From: Maribacter thermophilus
Lineage (GTDB): Bacteria; Bacteroidota; Bacteroidia; Flavobacteriales; Flavobacteriaceae
Reading direction: 5' to 3'
Assembly: GCF_001020565.1 (NCBI RefSeq)
Contig: NZ_LDAS01000001.1
Span: forward strand, 1,340,402-1,404,401
DNA length: 64,000 nucleotides
Shown here: positions 44,574 through 52,767 of the stretch, in pieces
How the letters are laid out: each line of letters starts with the position of its first letter
How positions within the stretch are numbered: position 1 is the stretch's first letter
The notes under the pieces: model-generated
Seen by the model: the letters and a program-made list of their open reading frames with translations, nothing else
What the model was told of the DNA's origin: nothing
The model's database searches: none
Made by a program: the position numbers and the translations under genes

Positions 44574-45833
44574 TTATTCTCCCATCGCAGCGGCAACGGC
44601 AGCCGATAATCTTTTATAGGTTCCATTGTTCAATCGCTCTCTAATAGCAGAAAACGCATCCAATGTTTCACTAATATCTTCCATTGTATGTGTTGCGGTA
44701 GGTATTAACCTTAACAAAATCATTCCTTTTGGAATTACAGGATATACCACTATAGAGCAGAAAATTCCATAATTCTCACGCAAATCCTTCACCAAAGCCA
44801 TAGCTTCAGGAATACTTCCGTTAAGATATACGGGAGTCACACAGGTATTTGTACTTCCGATATTGAAACCTCTGTCTTTAAGTCCGTTTTGAAGTGCGTT
44901 TACGTTCTCCCAAAGTTTTGCTTTTAGCTCTGGTCGATTGCGCAACATATCCAAACGCTTTAAAGCTCCCTTTACATATACCATAGGAAGCGATTTTGCA
45001 AACATTTGCGAACGCAAATTGTATTTAAGGTAGTCGATAATTTCTTGATCAGCAGCTACGAAAGCCCCGATACCTGCCATCGATTTTGCAAATGTTGCCA
45101 AATACACATCTATATCATCTTGTACGCCTTGCTCTTCTCCGGTACCGGCACCTGTTTTTCCCAAAGTTCCAAAACCATGGGCGTCATCTACCAAAAGTCT
45201 AAAGTTGAATTTCTTTTTAAGTGCTACAATTTCCTTTAAGATACCTTGTTCACCGCGCATTCCGAATACTCCTTCGGATATTACCAAAATTCCGCCTCCG
45301 GTCTGCTCTGCCATTTTAGTGGCACGCTCCAAGTTTTTTTCTAAACTGTCAACATCATTATGAATAAAGGTAAACCTTTTACCCATGTGCAACCTTACGC
45401 CATCAATTATACAGGCATGGCAATCCACATCATAAACAATAATATCATCTTTTGTTACCAAGGCATCAATGACAGACATAAACCCTTGGTATCCAAAATT
45501 CAATAAATAAGATGCGTCCTTTTGGGCAAAATCTGCCAATTCTCTCTCCAATTGCTCATGAAAATCAGTATGGCCACTCATCATTCTGGCCCCCATTGGG
45601 TATGCAGCACCATGTTCGGCAGCCGCTTCACCGTCCACCTTTTTTATTTCCGGCAGGTTCGCAAGACCTAAATAATCATTTATACTCCAAGTAATAACGT
45701 CTTTCCCCTGAAATTTCATCCTGTTCGAAATTGGACCTTCCAATTTTGGAAATACGAAATAGCCTTCTGCTTGTGAGGCCCATTTTCCTAATGGACCTTT
45801 GTTCTCTATGATTCTTTCAAATAAGTCTCTCAT
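44574..45833 (-). CDS. Alpha-oxoamine synthase: likely cysteate acyltransferase (capnine) or serine palmitoyltransferase
   Basis: 419 residues, PLP-dependent. The internal-aldimine lysine is K250 in ATFAKSMAGIGAF. The cofactor-stacking H139 is in DVDCHACIIDG, and the acidic ring contact is in LLVDDAHGFG (D216/D217). It has the AONS/SPT length and order. In Flavobacteriaceae an enzyme of this kind joins cysteate (or serine) to an acyl-ACP/CoA to begin capnine sulfonolipids (or sphingolipids). The PLP synthase gene 114 bases upstream favours cysteate, but sequence alone does not separate the two. It has its own promoter and a terminator precedes it. Confidence 0.85.
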   Translation of the reverse strand: MRDLFERIIENKGPLGKWASQAEGYFVFPKLEGPISNRMKFQGKDVITWSINDYLGLANLPEIKKVDGEAAAEHGAAYPMGARMMSGHTDFHEQLERELADFAQKDASYLLNFGYQGFMSVIDALVTKDDIIVYDVDCHACIIDGVRLHMGKRFTFIHNDVDSLEKNLERATKMAEQTGGGILVISEGVFGMRGEQGILKEIVALKKKFNFRLLVDDAHGFGTLGKTGAGTGEEQGVQDDIDVYLATFAKSMAGIGAFVAADQEIIDYLKYNLRSQMFAKSLPMVYVKGALKRLDMLRNRPELKAKLWENVNALQNGLKDRGFNIGSTNTCVTPVYLNGSIPEAMALVKDLRENYGIFCSIVVYPVIPKGMILLRLIPTATHTMEDISETLDAFSAIRERLNNGTYKRLSAAVAAAMGE

Positions 45834-45855
45834 CGCCTAAATTTGGTTCTGCCTG

Positions 45856-45863
45856 CAAAAGTA
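45856..45863 (-). promoter_or_regulatory. -7 box before the acyltransferase
   Basis: On the minus strand TACTTTTG matches TAnnTTTG about 22 bases before the start codon. Confidence 0.5.
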
Positions 45864-45901
45864 AAAATTTTTAAGAAGCATTCATAAATAATTGCACACA
45901 G

Positions 45902-45926
45902 AAAAGCGGGCTAAAAGCCCGCTTTT
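45902..45926 (-). terminator. Terminator between the two lipid genes
   Basis: AAAAGCGGGCT and AGCCCGCTTTT, loop AAA, with T residues beyond. It separates the synthase from the acyltransferase gene. Confidence 0.8.
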
Positions 45927-45947
45927 ATAATTATTATCTTAAACTCT

Positions 45948-46988
45948 TTATTTTATATATTGTATTTCTTGGGTTTCCTCTACAGGATTAGACTCCAAGA
46001 ACCCTTGATCTTCCATCCATTGGTCACTGTATATTTTACTCATATACCTAGAACCATGGTCAGGAAAAATAGCCACTACCTTACTGTTATCATCAAAGGT
46101 ATTCAACTCGTTCAACTGTTTCATGGCCTGCATCGCCGCACCACTGGTATACCCTACAAAAAGACCTTCTGTTCTAGCAATTTCTCTTGCTGTATGGGCA
46201 CTTTCTGCATCCGTCACTTTTATAAACTCGTCAATGATCTCGAAATCTGTAGCAGCAGGTATCAGGTTTTTACCCAAACCTTCTATTCTGTAGGGATAGA
46301 TTTCATTGGCATCAATACTACCGGTCTCATGATACTTTTTAAGTATTGACCCATAGGCATCAACACCTATTACCTTTATATTGGGGTTTTGCTCTTTCAG
46401 AAACCTTGCCGTTCCGGAAATTGTTCCTCCGGTACCGCTACAAGCTACCAAATGGGTAATTTGCCCTCCGGTCTGTTCCCATATTTCCGGGCCTGTAGAC
46501 CTGTAATGCGCATCAATATTCAATTTATTAAAATATTGATTTATATAGATAGAATTTTTGGTCTCTTCATGTATGCGTTTCGCTACTTGATAATACGACC
46601 TTGGGTCGTCTGCACTTACGTGTGCCGGGCAAACGTATACCTGCGCGCCCATAGACCTCAGCATGTCTATTTTATCTTTTGAAGATTTAGAACTAACCGC
46701 TAAAATACAATCGTAGCCTTTTATAATACTGACCATGGCAATACTAAAACCTGTATTACCCGATGTAGTTTCTATAATCGTACTTCCTTCTTTAAGTATT
46801 CCTGCTCGTTCAGCTTCTTCTATAATATGAATAGCTATACGGTCTTTGGATGAATGCCCAGGATTAAACGCTTCTACTTTAGCGTAAAAATCACCTTTAA
46901 AATTTTTGGTAATTCTATTAAGTTTTACCAGCGGTGTTTTCCCAATTAATTCTAAGATATTGTTATGAGCCTTTATCTTATTTTCCAT
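45948..46988 (-). CDS. PLP-dependent cysteine-synthase-family enzyme, possibly cysteate synthase
   Basis: 346 residues of fold type II. PLP lysine K48 is in [16 protein letters not shown]. The substrate loop TTSGNTGFS is at about 80-90, and the phosphate cup is [11 protein letters not shown]. Family members make cysteine, cystathionine or cysteate from O-acetylserine, serine or phosphoserine. Its position beside the alpha-oxoamine synthase matches the layout I recall for capnine synthesis genes in Flavobacterium johnsoniae, where a neighbour is proposed to make cysteate. A plain cysteine synthase or cystathionine beta-synthase remains possible. A perfect 9-bp dyad lies upstream. Confidence 0.82.
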   Translation of the reverse strand: MENKIKAHNNILELIGKTPLVKLNRITKNFKGDFYAKVEAFNPGHSSKDRIAIHIIEEAERAGILKEGSTIIETTSGNTGFSIAMVSIIKGYDCILAVSSKSSKDKIDMLRSMGAQVYVCPAHVSADDPRSYYQVAKRIHEETKNSIYINQYFNKLNIDAHYRSTGPEIWEQTGGQITHLVACSGTGGTISGTARFLKEQNPNIKVIGVDAYGSILKKYHETGSIDANEIYPYRIEGLGKNLIPAATDFEIIDEFIKVTDAESAHTAREIARTEGLFVGYTSGAAMQAMKQLNELNTFDDNSKVVAIFPDHGSRYMSKIYSDQWMEDQGFLESNPVEETQEIQYIK

Positions 46989-47010
46989 AAGGGGGATATG
47001 TTTTTTCTAT

Positions 47011-47036
47011 TTAGCAAATTTTATTTTATTTGCTAA
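47011..47036. promoter_or_regulatory. Perfect dyad in the leader of the PLP-synthase gene
   Basis: TTAGCAAAT and ATTTGCTAA flank TTTATTTT, 23 bases before the start codon. The spacing suits a dimeric regulator. No regulator is known. Confidence 0.4.
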
Positions 47037-47065
47037 AATTCCGTTACAAATCTACTATTTTTTTT

Positions 47066-49126
47066 CTACAGTAATATTTTTCTCTCTAAATCTAATAGAA
47101 AAGCATACTCTTTTGCGGTCTCCCGTAAAGCTTCGAACCTTCCTGAAGCCCCACCATGCCCTGCTTCCATATTAATATGGAACAATAAAATATTTTCATC
47201 CGTTTTTAGATCTCTTAGCTTTGCCACCCACTTTGCTGGCTCAAAATACTGCACTTGAGAGTCATGTAGCCCTGTTGTTACCAGCATATTTGGATAATCT
47301 TGGGGCTTTACATTGTCATAGGGAGAATACGATTTCATGTACTCATAATATTCCAATTGGTTCGGGTTTCCCCATTCATCATATTCCCCTGTAGTTAGCG
47401 GAATAGAATCATCTAACATTGTGGTTACCACATCTACAAAAGGAACCGCAGCTATAATACCGTTATAAAGTTCCGGTGCCATGTTGACTATAGCACCCAT
47501 GAGCAATCCGCCGGCAGAACCTCCCATTGCATATAAGTGATCGGGACTGGTCATTTCCTCGGAAATAAGATACTTTGAGCAATCTATAAAATCGGTAAAC
47601 GTATTTTTCTTTTTCAACAGTTTTCCGTCCTCATACCATGGGCGCCCCAAATACTCACCCCCACGAACATGGGTAATGGCATAGGCAAACCCTCTATCCA
47701 GCAGACTGAGCCTTACGGTAGAAAAATACGGGTCTATGGTATAACCATAAGATCCGTAGGCATATTGTAGTACCGGTGTTTCTTTTGAAAGTGGAAAATT
47801 CTTATGGTGTACAATGGAAATAGGAACCTTTACCCCATCAGTCGCAGTTGCCCATATTCGTTTTTCCACGTAATTCTCCTTCTTAAAGGTACCCCCGAGA
47901 ACTTCTTGTTCTTTTTTAACCTCTTTCTCTTTCGTTGCCATATTAAAATCTATGACAGAGCTTGGGGTCGTTAAGGAGTTATAGGAATACCTAAGCAGTT
48001 GTGTATCAAAATCAGGGTTGTTTCCAACGTAAGCGGTATACGTTTCACTATTAAATGGAAGGTAATACGCATCAGCACCGTCCCAACGTACTATTTTTAT
48101 CTGGTTTAACCCATTTTTACGTTCAGAAAGCACATAGTAGTCCTTGAAAATTTCTATATCGTTCAACAACACATCTTCTCTATGCCCAATAAACTCTTGC
48201 CAATGTTCAGAACCGGTATTCTCTTCACCCACCTTCATCAATTTAAAATTGGTGGCACCGTCCTTATTCGTTAATATATAAAAGAACTCACCGTAATGGG
48301 CAATAGAATATTCCAATCCTCGCTTTCTTGGTGAAAAAATCTTAAAACCCGCTTCCGGTTTATCCAACGACATGATCTGAAACTCTGATGTTAGAGTACT
48401 ATGCGAGCCAATTACAATGTATTTCTTCGATTTTGTTTTGTAGATAAAAGTGCTAAAGGTTTCGTCCTTTTCATGAAAAACCAGTTCGTCATCATCGACC
48501 GGAGTACCGAGAACATGCTTATAAATTTTGTCGGAGCGTAAAGTGACCGGATCCTTTTTTGTGTAAAAGAACGTTTTATTATCATTAGTCCATACGCCAC
48601 CACCGGTCGTATTTTCGATCTTATCGCCGTAAACTTCTCCGGTCTCCAAATTTTTTACCCTAAGAACATATTGCCTACGAGATACGGTATCTACGCCAAA
48701 TACCCCTAATTTATTATCAGGACTGACAGATATACCCCCCAAGCTAAAATAATCGTGCCCCTTGGCCATCTCGTTACAGTCGAAAATTGTTTCTTCTTCC
48801 GCATCCAAACTCCACTTAAACCGTGTATAGATAGGGTATTCTTTTCCTGTTTCATATCTAGTCTTGTACCAGTAGCCATTTAATTTATAAGGAACAGAAG
48901 AATCATCTTCTTTGATCCTACCCTTCATTTCGTTAAAAAGTATATCTTGAAATGCCTTGGTATGCGAAGTCATTTGATCATAATACTCATTCTCGCTCTT
49001 TAAATATGAAATAACTTCTGGGTCTTCCCTGTCGTTCAACCAATAATAATCGTCCAATCTTACATCATTATGTGTAACCAATTGTTTGGTTATCTTTTTA
49101 GCTCTTGGAGCTTTTATTTTGTTCAT
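47066..49126 (-). CDS. S9-family prolyl oligopeptidase / oligopeptidase B
   Basis: 686 residues. The N-terminal part (about 70-400) is the beta-propeller that gates the active site (DVRLDDYYWLNDREDPEVISYL before it). The C-terminal alpha/beta hydrolase domain has the nucleophile serine in MGGSAGGLLMGA, the aspartate near VTTGLHDSQV and the histidine in MEAGHGGASGR. EYLGRPWYEDGKL resembles the oligopeptidase-B substrate region, which favours cleavage after basic residues. There is no signal peptide, so it is probably cytoplasmic or released by other means. Single gene. Confidence 0.9.
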   Translation of the reverse strand: MNKIKAPRAKKITKQLVTHNDVRLDDYYWLNDREDPEVISYLKSENEYYDQMTSHTKAFQDILFNEMKGRIKEDDSSVPYKLNGYWYKTRYETGKEYPIYTRFKWSLDAEEETIFDCNEMAKGHDYFSLGGISVSPDNKLGVFGVDTVSRRQYVLRVKNLETGEVYGDKIENTTGGGVWTNDNKTFFYTKKDPVTLRSDKIYKHVLGTPVDDDELVFHEKDETFSTFIYKTKSKKYIVIGSHSTLTSEFQIMSLDKPEAGFKIFSPRKRGLEYSIAHYGEFFYILTNKDGATNFKLMKVGEENTGSEHWQEFIGHREDVLLNDIEIFKDYYVLSERKNGLNQIKIVRWDGADAYYLPFNSETYTAYVGNNPDFDTQLLRYSYNSLTTPSSVIDFNMATKEKEVKKEQEVLGGTFKKENYVEKRIWATATDGVKVPISIVHHKNFPLSKETPVLQYAYGSYGYTIDPYFSTVRLSLLDRGFAYAITHVRGGEYLGRPWYEDGKLLKKKNTFTDFIDCSKYLISEEMTSPDHLYAMGGSAGGLLMGAIVNMAPELYNGIIAAVPFVDVVTTMLDDSIPLTTGEYDEWGNPNQLEYYEYMKSYSPYDNVKPQDYPNMLVTTGLHDSQVQYFEPAKWVAKLRDLKTDENILLFHINMEAGHGGASGRFEALRETAKEYAFLLDLERKILL

Positions 49127-49274
49127 TTAAATCTAGATAATGTTATAACAAGCAAATGCAAAAATAAAACTAAATACCGGGAGGCTATAGGGTGTATCGA
49201 ATTGATTTTAATCATTAAACCTGTATCCGCTCAATTTACTACTTTTACACCCTAAACACATAAATTTATCAACT

Positions 49275-49601
49275 ATGTTCGGAGATATGATGGGAATGAT
49301 GGGCAAGCTTAAAGAGACCCAGCAAAAAGTAGAAGCCACAAAAAAAAGAATGGATACCGTTATGTTGGAGGAAAAAAATTCTGACGGATCATTAACGGTC
49401 ACAATTACAGCAAATAGGGAAATAAAGAAAATTGAAATTGCCGATAGCCTTTTAGAGGACAAAGAACAATTGGAAGACTATTTGATACTCACCATAAACA
49501 AGGCAATAGCGCAAGCCACCAAGGTCAACGAAACAGAACTTGCCGCCGTAGCAAAGGAAGGCATGCCCAATATTCCGGGAATGGATTCGTTATTTAAGTA
49601 A
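49275..49601 (+). CDS. YbaB/EbfC-family nucleoid-associated protein
   Basis: 108 residues. It starts [28 protein letters not shown], the long helix of YbaB, followed by the three-strand sheet ([19 protein letters not shown]) and a C-terminal helix ending [10 protein letters not shown]. It forms dimers that bind DNA and compact the nucleoid. Elsewhere the gene follows dnaX or recR, but here it precedes a thioredoxin-like gene (30 bases apart) and may be co-transcribed with it. Confidence 0.92.
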   Translation: MFGDMMGMMGKLKETQQKVEATKKRMDTVMLEEKNSDGSLTVTITANREIKKIEIADSLLEDKEQLEDYLILTINKAIAQATKVNETELAAVAKEGMPNIPGMDSLFK

Positions 49602-49631
49602 TAAAGGTCGTTACCCTTAAATAACAAAACA

Positions 49632-50084
49632 ATGAAAAAAGTGATATTACTTTTATTTCTTCCATGCTTATTGATGGCACAAGAAATAAAGGCGCAGCCC
49701 AGCAATATAGAATGGCAGTATAATTTGGACACGGCTATTGAAAAAGCGAAAAAACAAGATAAAAAGGTGTTGGTATATTTTACCGGAAGTGATTGGTGTG
49801 CCCCGTGTAAAATGCTAAAAAAAGACCTTTTTGAAACTACGGAGTTCAATGATGTTTCAGATAATTATATTTGGGTCTATATAGATATGCCTCGAAACCA
49901 AGATTTGCTAACACCCGATCAATTATCGTACAACAAACAAATGGTTTCAAAACTCAATAAAAGAAAAGTATTCCCCTTGTTTCAAGTTTTAAACAAAAAG
50001 GGAAAGGTATTGGACGAATATTCGGGCTACGCAATGAACGGCGATATTAGATACCACATGCAACTCCTTAAAAAGTATTTATAA
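49632..50084 (+). CDS. Exported thioredoxin-like protein
   Basis: 150 residues. The signal peptide is MKKVILLLFLPCLLMAQEIKA. The thioredoxin active site is C56-A-P-C59 in FTGSDWCAPCKMLKKDLF, a WC-x-PC variant, and the family cis-proline region follows in NKRKVFPLFQVLNKKG. It acts in the periplasm, probably in disulfide reduction or as a DsbD-like partner; the partner is not identifiable here. A strong terminator follows. Confidence 0.86.
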   Translation: MKKVILLLFLPCLLMAQEIKAQPSNIEWQYNLDTAIEKAKKQDKKVLVYFTGSDWCAPCKMLKKDLFETTEFNDVSDNYIWVYIDMPRNQDLLTPDQLSYNKQMVSKLNKRKVFPLFQVLNKKGKVLDEYSGYAMNGDIRYHMQLLKKYL

Positions 50085-50116
50085 AAAAAGGCTTTCCAGA
50101 TTGGAAAGCCTTTTTT
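50084..50116. terminator. Bidirectional terminator
   Basis: AAAAAAGGCTTTCCA and TGGAAAGCCTTTTTT are perfect 15-base arms with a three-base loop. Confidence 0.9.
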
Positions 50117-50159
50117 ATTACGGGAACTATTGGGGGAACTTTGTTAGGGCAAATTCTGC

Positions 50160-51260
50160 TTACTGATTTATTAACCTAAACTCTGTTCTTCTGTTAACGG
50201 AGTGTTCTCTTTCTGTACAAGAAACTCCTTCTTTACATCTATTCTTAATTCTTGTTTCACCATAACCATTGGCTACCAACAAGCTAGAGTTTACACCTTT
50301 GCTTATTAAATAATCGGCTACCGCCTTAGCCCTTCTTTCAGACAAATCTTGGTTAAAAGAAGCATTGCCCCTTACGTCTGTATGGGAAGCGATTTCTAAT
50401 TTAGCTCCAGGATTTTGCTTTAAAACAGGCATTAAACGGGTATCAATGATCGTTTTGGCCTCTGCAGTTAATGTAGCACTTCCTAAATTCCAGTTAATAG
50501 GTAAAGCTTGGTACTCTACTAAAGCACACTCAACTTCTCTCCAAGTAGTAAGTCCACCTTTTTCTTTCAACACCTCTTTAGTGATGGTTTTTGTTACTGC
50601 AGGTACAATTTCTTCAACAGTGTAAGCATCTTTATCCAAAACCGTTTTAGTAATTGTCTTATACTCCGCTGGAATAATCTCCTCTACCACTTTGGCAGGC
50701 TCCAACAAAACTCTTTTGGTATAAGAACCATTTTCTGATGGAATAGGGGTTTTAACGGTAGATGCGTCAGAAGCCAAAACTTCTGTATCCACGTTCACAA
50801 ATTCTGCAGGGTACCCTTTGTAACACCAATACCTACAATCATCCGGATTTCCAGATTCACAATCAGGTGCGGGCGCCCCTAATTCCCATTGGGCGTATGC
50901 CGGCTTAATCTCTATTGTTTCAGAGCTTGGCCTAAAGGTAGAAGGAACTACTTTTAAAGTGTTTCCACCTTCTTTAGATACATAAGTTACGGTCTCTGTA
51001 CCCCATTTTGCCGGAACCACGGTTAACTTTTTACCTTCTTCCTTTACCAGAACACGTTCTGTGACAGTTTTGTAAGTTGCAGGTACGGTTTTTAAGACCT
51101 TATAGGCCGGTTTAACCGTTACCGTTACGGTTTCATTGACATAAACGTCCGGAGTAGTACAACGAACATAACATTTTCCCGGCTCGGGATCGGCGGGCAA
51201 ATCTTGCGCCATTGCAACAGACGCGGTAACAAATGTGAAAAGAAATAATACTTTTTTCAT
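50160..51260 (-). CDS. OmpA-family protein with repeated N-terminal segments
   Basis: 366 residues. A signal peptide (MKKVLFLFTFVTASVAMAQ) is followed by a mature region of about 200 residues with at least five repeats of the type (V/I)-P-A-x-(Y/W)-K-T-(V/I)-T-x-x-V, for example TVPATYKTVTERVLVKE, IIPAEYKTITKTVLDKD and IVPAVTKTITKEVL. The C-terminal 110 residues are an OmpA peptidoglycan-binding domain (LEIASHTDVRGNASFNQDLSERRAKAV, GYGET). It probably ties the outer envelope to peptidoglycan. Cysteines GKCYVRCTTP and DCRYWCYKGY may form disulfides. Confidence 0.88.
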   Translation of the reverse strand: MKKVLFLFTFVTASVAMAQDLPADPEPGKCYVRCTTPDVYVNETVTVTVKPAYKVLKTVPATYKTVTERVLVKEEGKKLTVVPAKWGTETVTYVSKEGGNTLKVVPSTFRPSSETIEIKPAYAQWELGAPAPDCESGNPDDCRYWCYKGYPAEFVNVDTEVLASDASTVKTPIPSENGSYTKRVLLEPAKVVEEIIPAEYKTITKTVLDKDAYTVEEIVPAVTKTITKEVLKEKGGLTTWREVECALVEYQALPINWNLGSATLTAEAKTIIDTRLMPVLKQNPGAKLEIASHTDVRGNASFNQDLSERRAKAVADYLISKGVNSSLLVANGYGETRIKNRCKEGVSCTEREHSVNRRTEFRLINQ

Positions 51261-51412
51261 AATGGCTGATCTTTAATTAATCATTAGTGTTTATAATGTT
51301 TAAGAAACAGACATTTCTAAATGGTCACATTTTTTTTAAGATTTTTTTTAGAAAATTAAAATATGGCCTCAAAAAAATATTAATTGACTATCTTTAATAG
51401 AAAGATATTCTT

Positions 51413-51730
51413 ATGATAGAAGTTGGTAAAATTGACAACCAAGGTTACCGGTTCACGGTAAAATCAGAAACGGGACAGACGCTATTGGAAAGTATTATTT
51501 TTGAAAAAAGAGAGATACTGGAGACCACTTTAAAAGCCCTAAAAACAACCCCCTCCTCAAAACGTTTTGAGCGAAAAACGAATTTTGAAGGTAAATTTCT
51601 TTTCAACCTTACAAACGAACAGGGCCGTATTATAGGTAACAGTGGCCTTTACACTTCTGAGGCCGGAATGGAAAATGGCATTAAAAACCTGAAGAACATT
51701 CTCGGCCAAGGAAAAGAAATTAAATTATAG
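51413..51730 (+). CDS. DUF1508 (YegP-type) protein
   Basis: 105 residues with two DUF1508-like repeats: YRFTVKSETGQTLLESIIFEKREILETTL and FLFNLTNEQGRIIGNSGLYTSEAGMENGIKNL. The second matches the family core (F-x-L-x-x-x-x-G-x-x-I-x-x-S-x-x-Y). The first is diverged. Function unknown; related proteins are small and stress-associated. Its stop overlaps the stop of the threonine aldolase gene by six bases. Confidence 0.85.
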   Translation: MIEVGKIDNQGYRFTVKSETGQTLLESIIFEKREILETTLKALKTTPSSKRFERKTNFEGKFLFNLTNEQGRIIGNSGLYTSEAGMENGIKNLKNILGQGKEIKL

Positions 51731-52747
51731 TTTTTTAATCACCTCCATAAAGCGATTGTGCATATCATCGGTATAATCTAAATGGGTCACCATTCTCAAC
51801 TTACCTTGCCCCATACTTATTATATATATATTCTTTTCCTCTAACTTGGATGTAAATTCAGAACTGGTCATATAATTTTCGTCTATTTCAAAAATTACAA
51901 TATTCGTCTCTACAGGCTCTACTTTTTTAATATAGTTTAACCCTAAAAGCAACTCTCCTATTTCTTTTGCCCTTAAGTGGTCTTCGGCCAACCTTTCTAT
52001 ATGGTGGTCCAAGGCATAGGTGCCGGCCGCCGCCAAGAACCCCGACTGCCTCATACCCCCACCAAGTATTTTTCGAATTCTGACCGCATCATGAATCGTT
52101 TTGGCATCCCCTACGAGAACAGACCCTACAGGACACCCTAATCCTTTACTAAGGCATACACTTATGGTATCAAAAACAGCCCCATACTGCTCTGGTGTTT
52201 CGTTTTTTGCCACCAAAGCATTCCATAAACGGGCTCCGTCCAAATGGTATGCCAAACCGTGGTTTTTACAAACGTCCGCTATTTTCTTGAGCTCCCTAAA
52301 ATCCCAACAGGCACCACCTCCTTTATTCGTGGTATTTTCAATACAAACAAGTGAGGTTAACGGACTATGATAAAAATCGGGAGGATTAATGGCATCCTCC
52401 ACTTGACCTGCGGTCATCATTCCACGATTACCATCTACCAGTCTACAGGACACCCCGCTATTAAAACTCGCCCCACCCCCTTCATAATTGAACACATGGG
52501 CATATTTATCGCAAATAAGCTGTTCCCCTGGTCGCGTATGCAGTTTGATCGCCGTTTGATTGGTCATGGTGCCACTTGGAAAAAACAACGCGGCTTCCTT
52601 TCCGAACAATTTGGCCGTTTTTTCTTCCAACTTATTTACAGATGGATCATTTTTAAATACATCATCACCTACTTCTGCATACATCATGGCATCTAACATG
52701 CCAGGTGTAGGTTTTGTAACCGTATCACTAATAAGATTTATTTTCAT
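51725..52747 (-). CDS. Low-specificity L-threonine aldolase
   Basis: 340 residues of the fold-type-I PLP family. The Schiff-base lysine is K201 in SVCLSKGLGCPVGSVL. The N-terminal NLISDTVTKPTPGMLDAM and GDDVFKNDPSVNKLEEKTAKLFGKE segments are characteristic. H-L-D170-G in YHLDGARLWNA holds the pyridine-ring aspartate. It splits L-threonine or L-allo-threonine into glycine and acetaldehyde in the cytoplasm. No neighbour in glycine metabolism is seen. Confidence 0.93.
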   Translation of the reverse strand: MKINLISDTVTKPTPGMLDAMMYAEVGDDVFKNDPSVNKLEEKTAKLFGKEAALFFPSGTMTNQTAIKLHTRPGEQLICDKYAHVFNYEGGGASFNSGVSCRLVDGNRGMMTAGQVEDAINPPDFYHSPLTSLVCIENTTNKGGGACWDFRELKKIADVCKNHGLAYHLDGARLWNALVAKNETPEQYGAVFDTISVCLSKGLGCPVGSVLVGDAKTIHDAVRIRKILGGGMRQSGFLAAAGTYALDHHIERLAEDHLRAKEIGELLLGLNYIKKVEPVETNIVIFEIDENYMTSSEFTSKLEEKNIYIISMGQGKLRMVTHLDYTDDMHNRFMEVIKKL

Positions 52748-52767
52748 GTTATAATGAAGGTCAAATT

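Noticed and set aside
44574-45833. Assignment as 8-amino-7-oxononanoate synthase (BioF)
   Set aside because: No other biotin genes are near and the partner is a cysteine-synthase-like gene; lipid synthesis is the better reading, though not proven.
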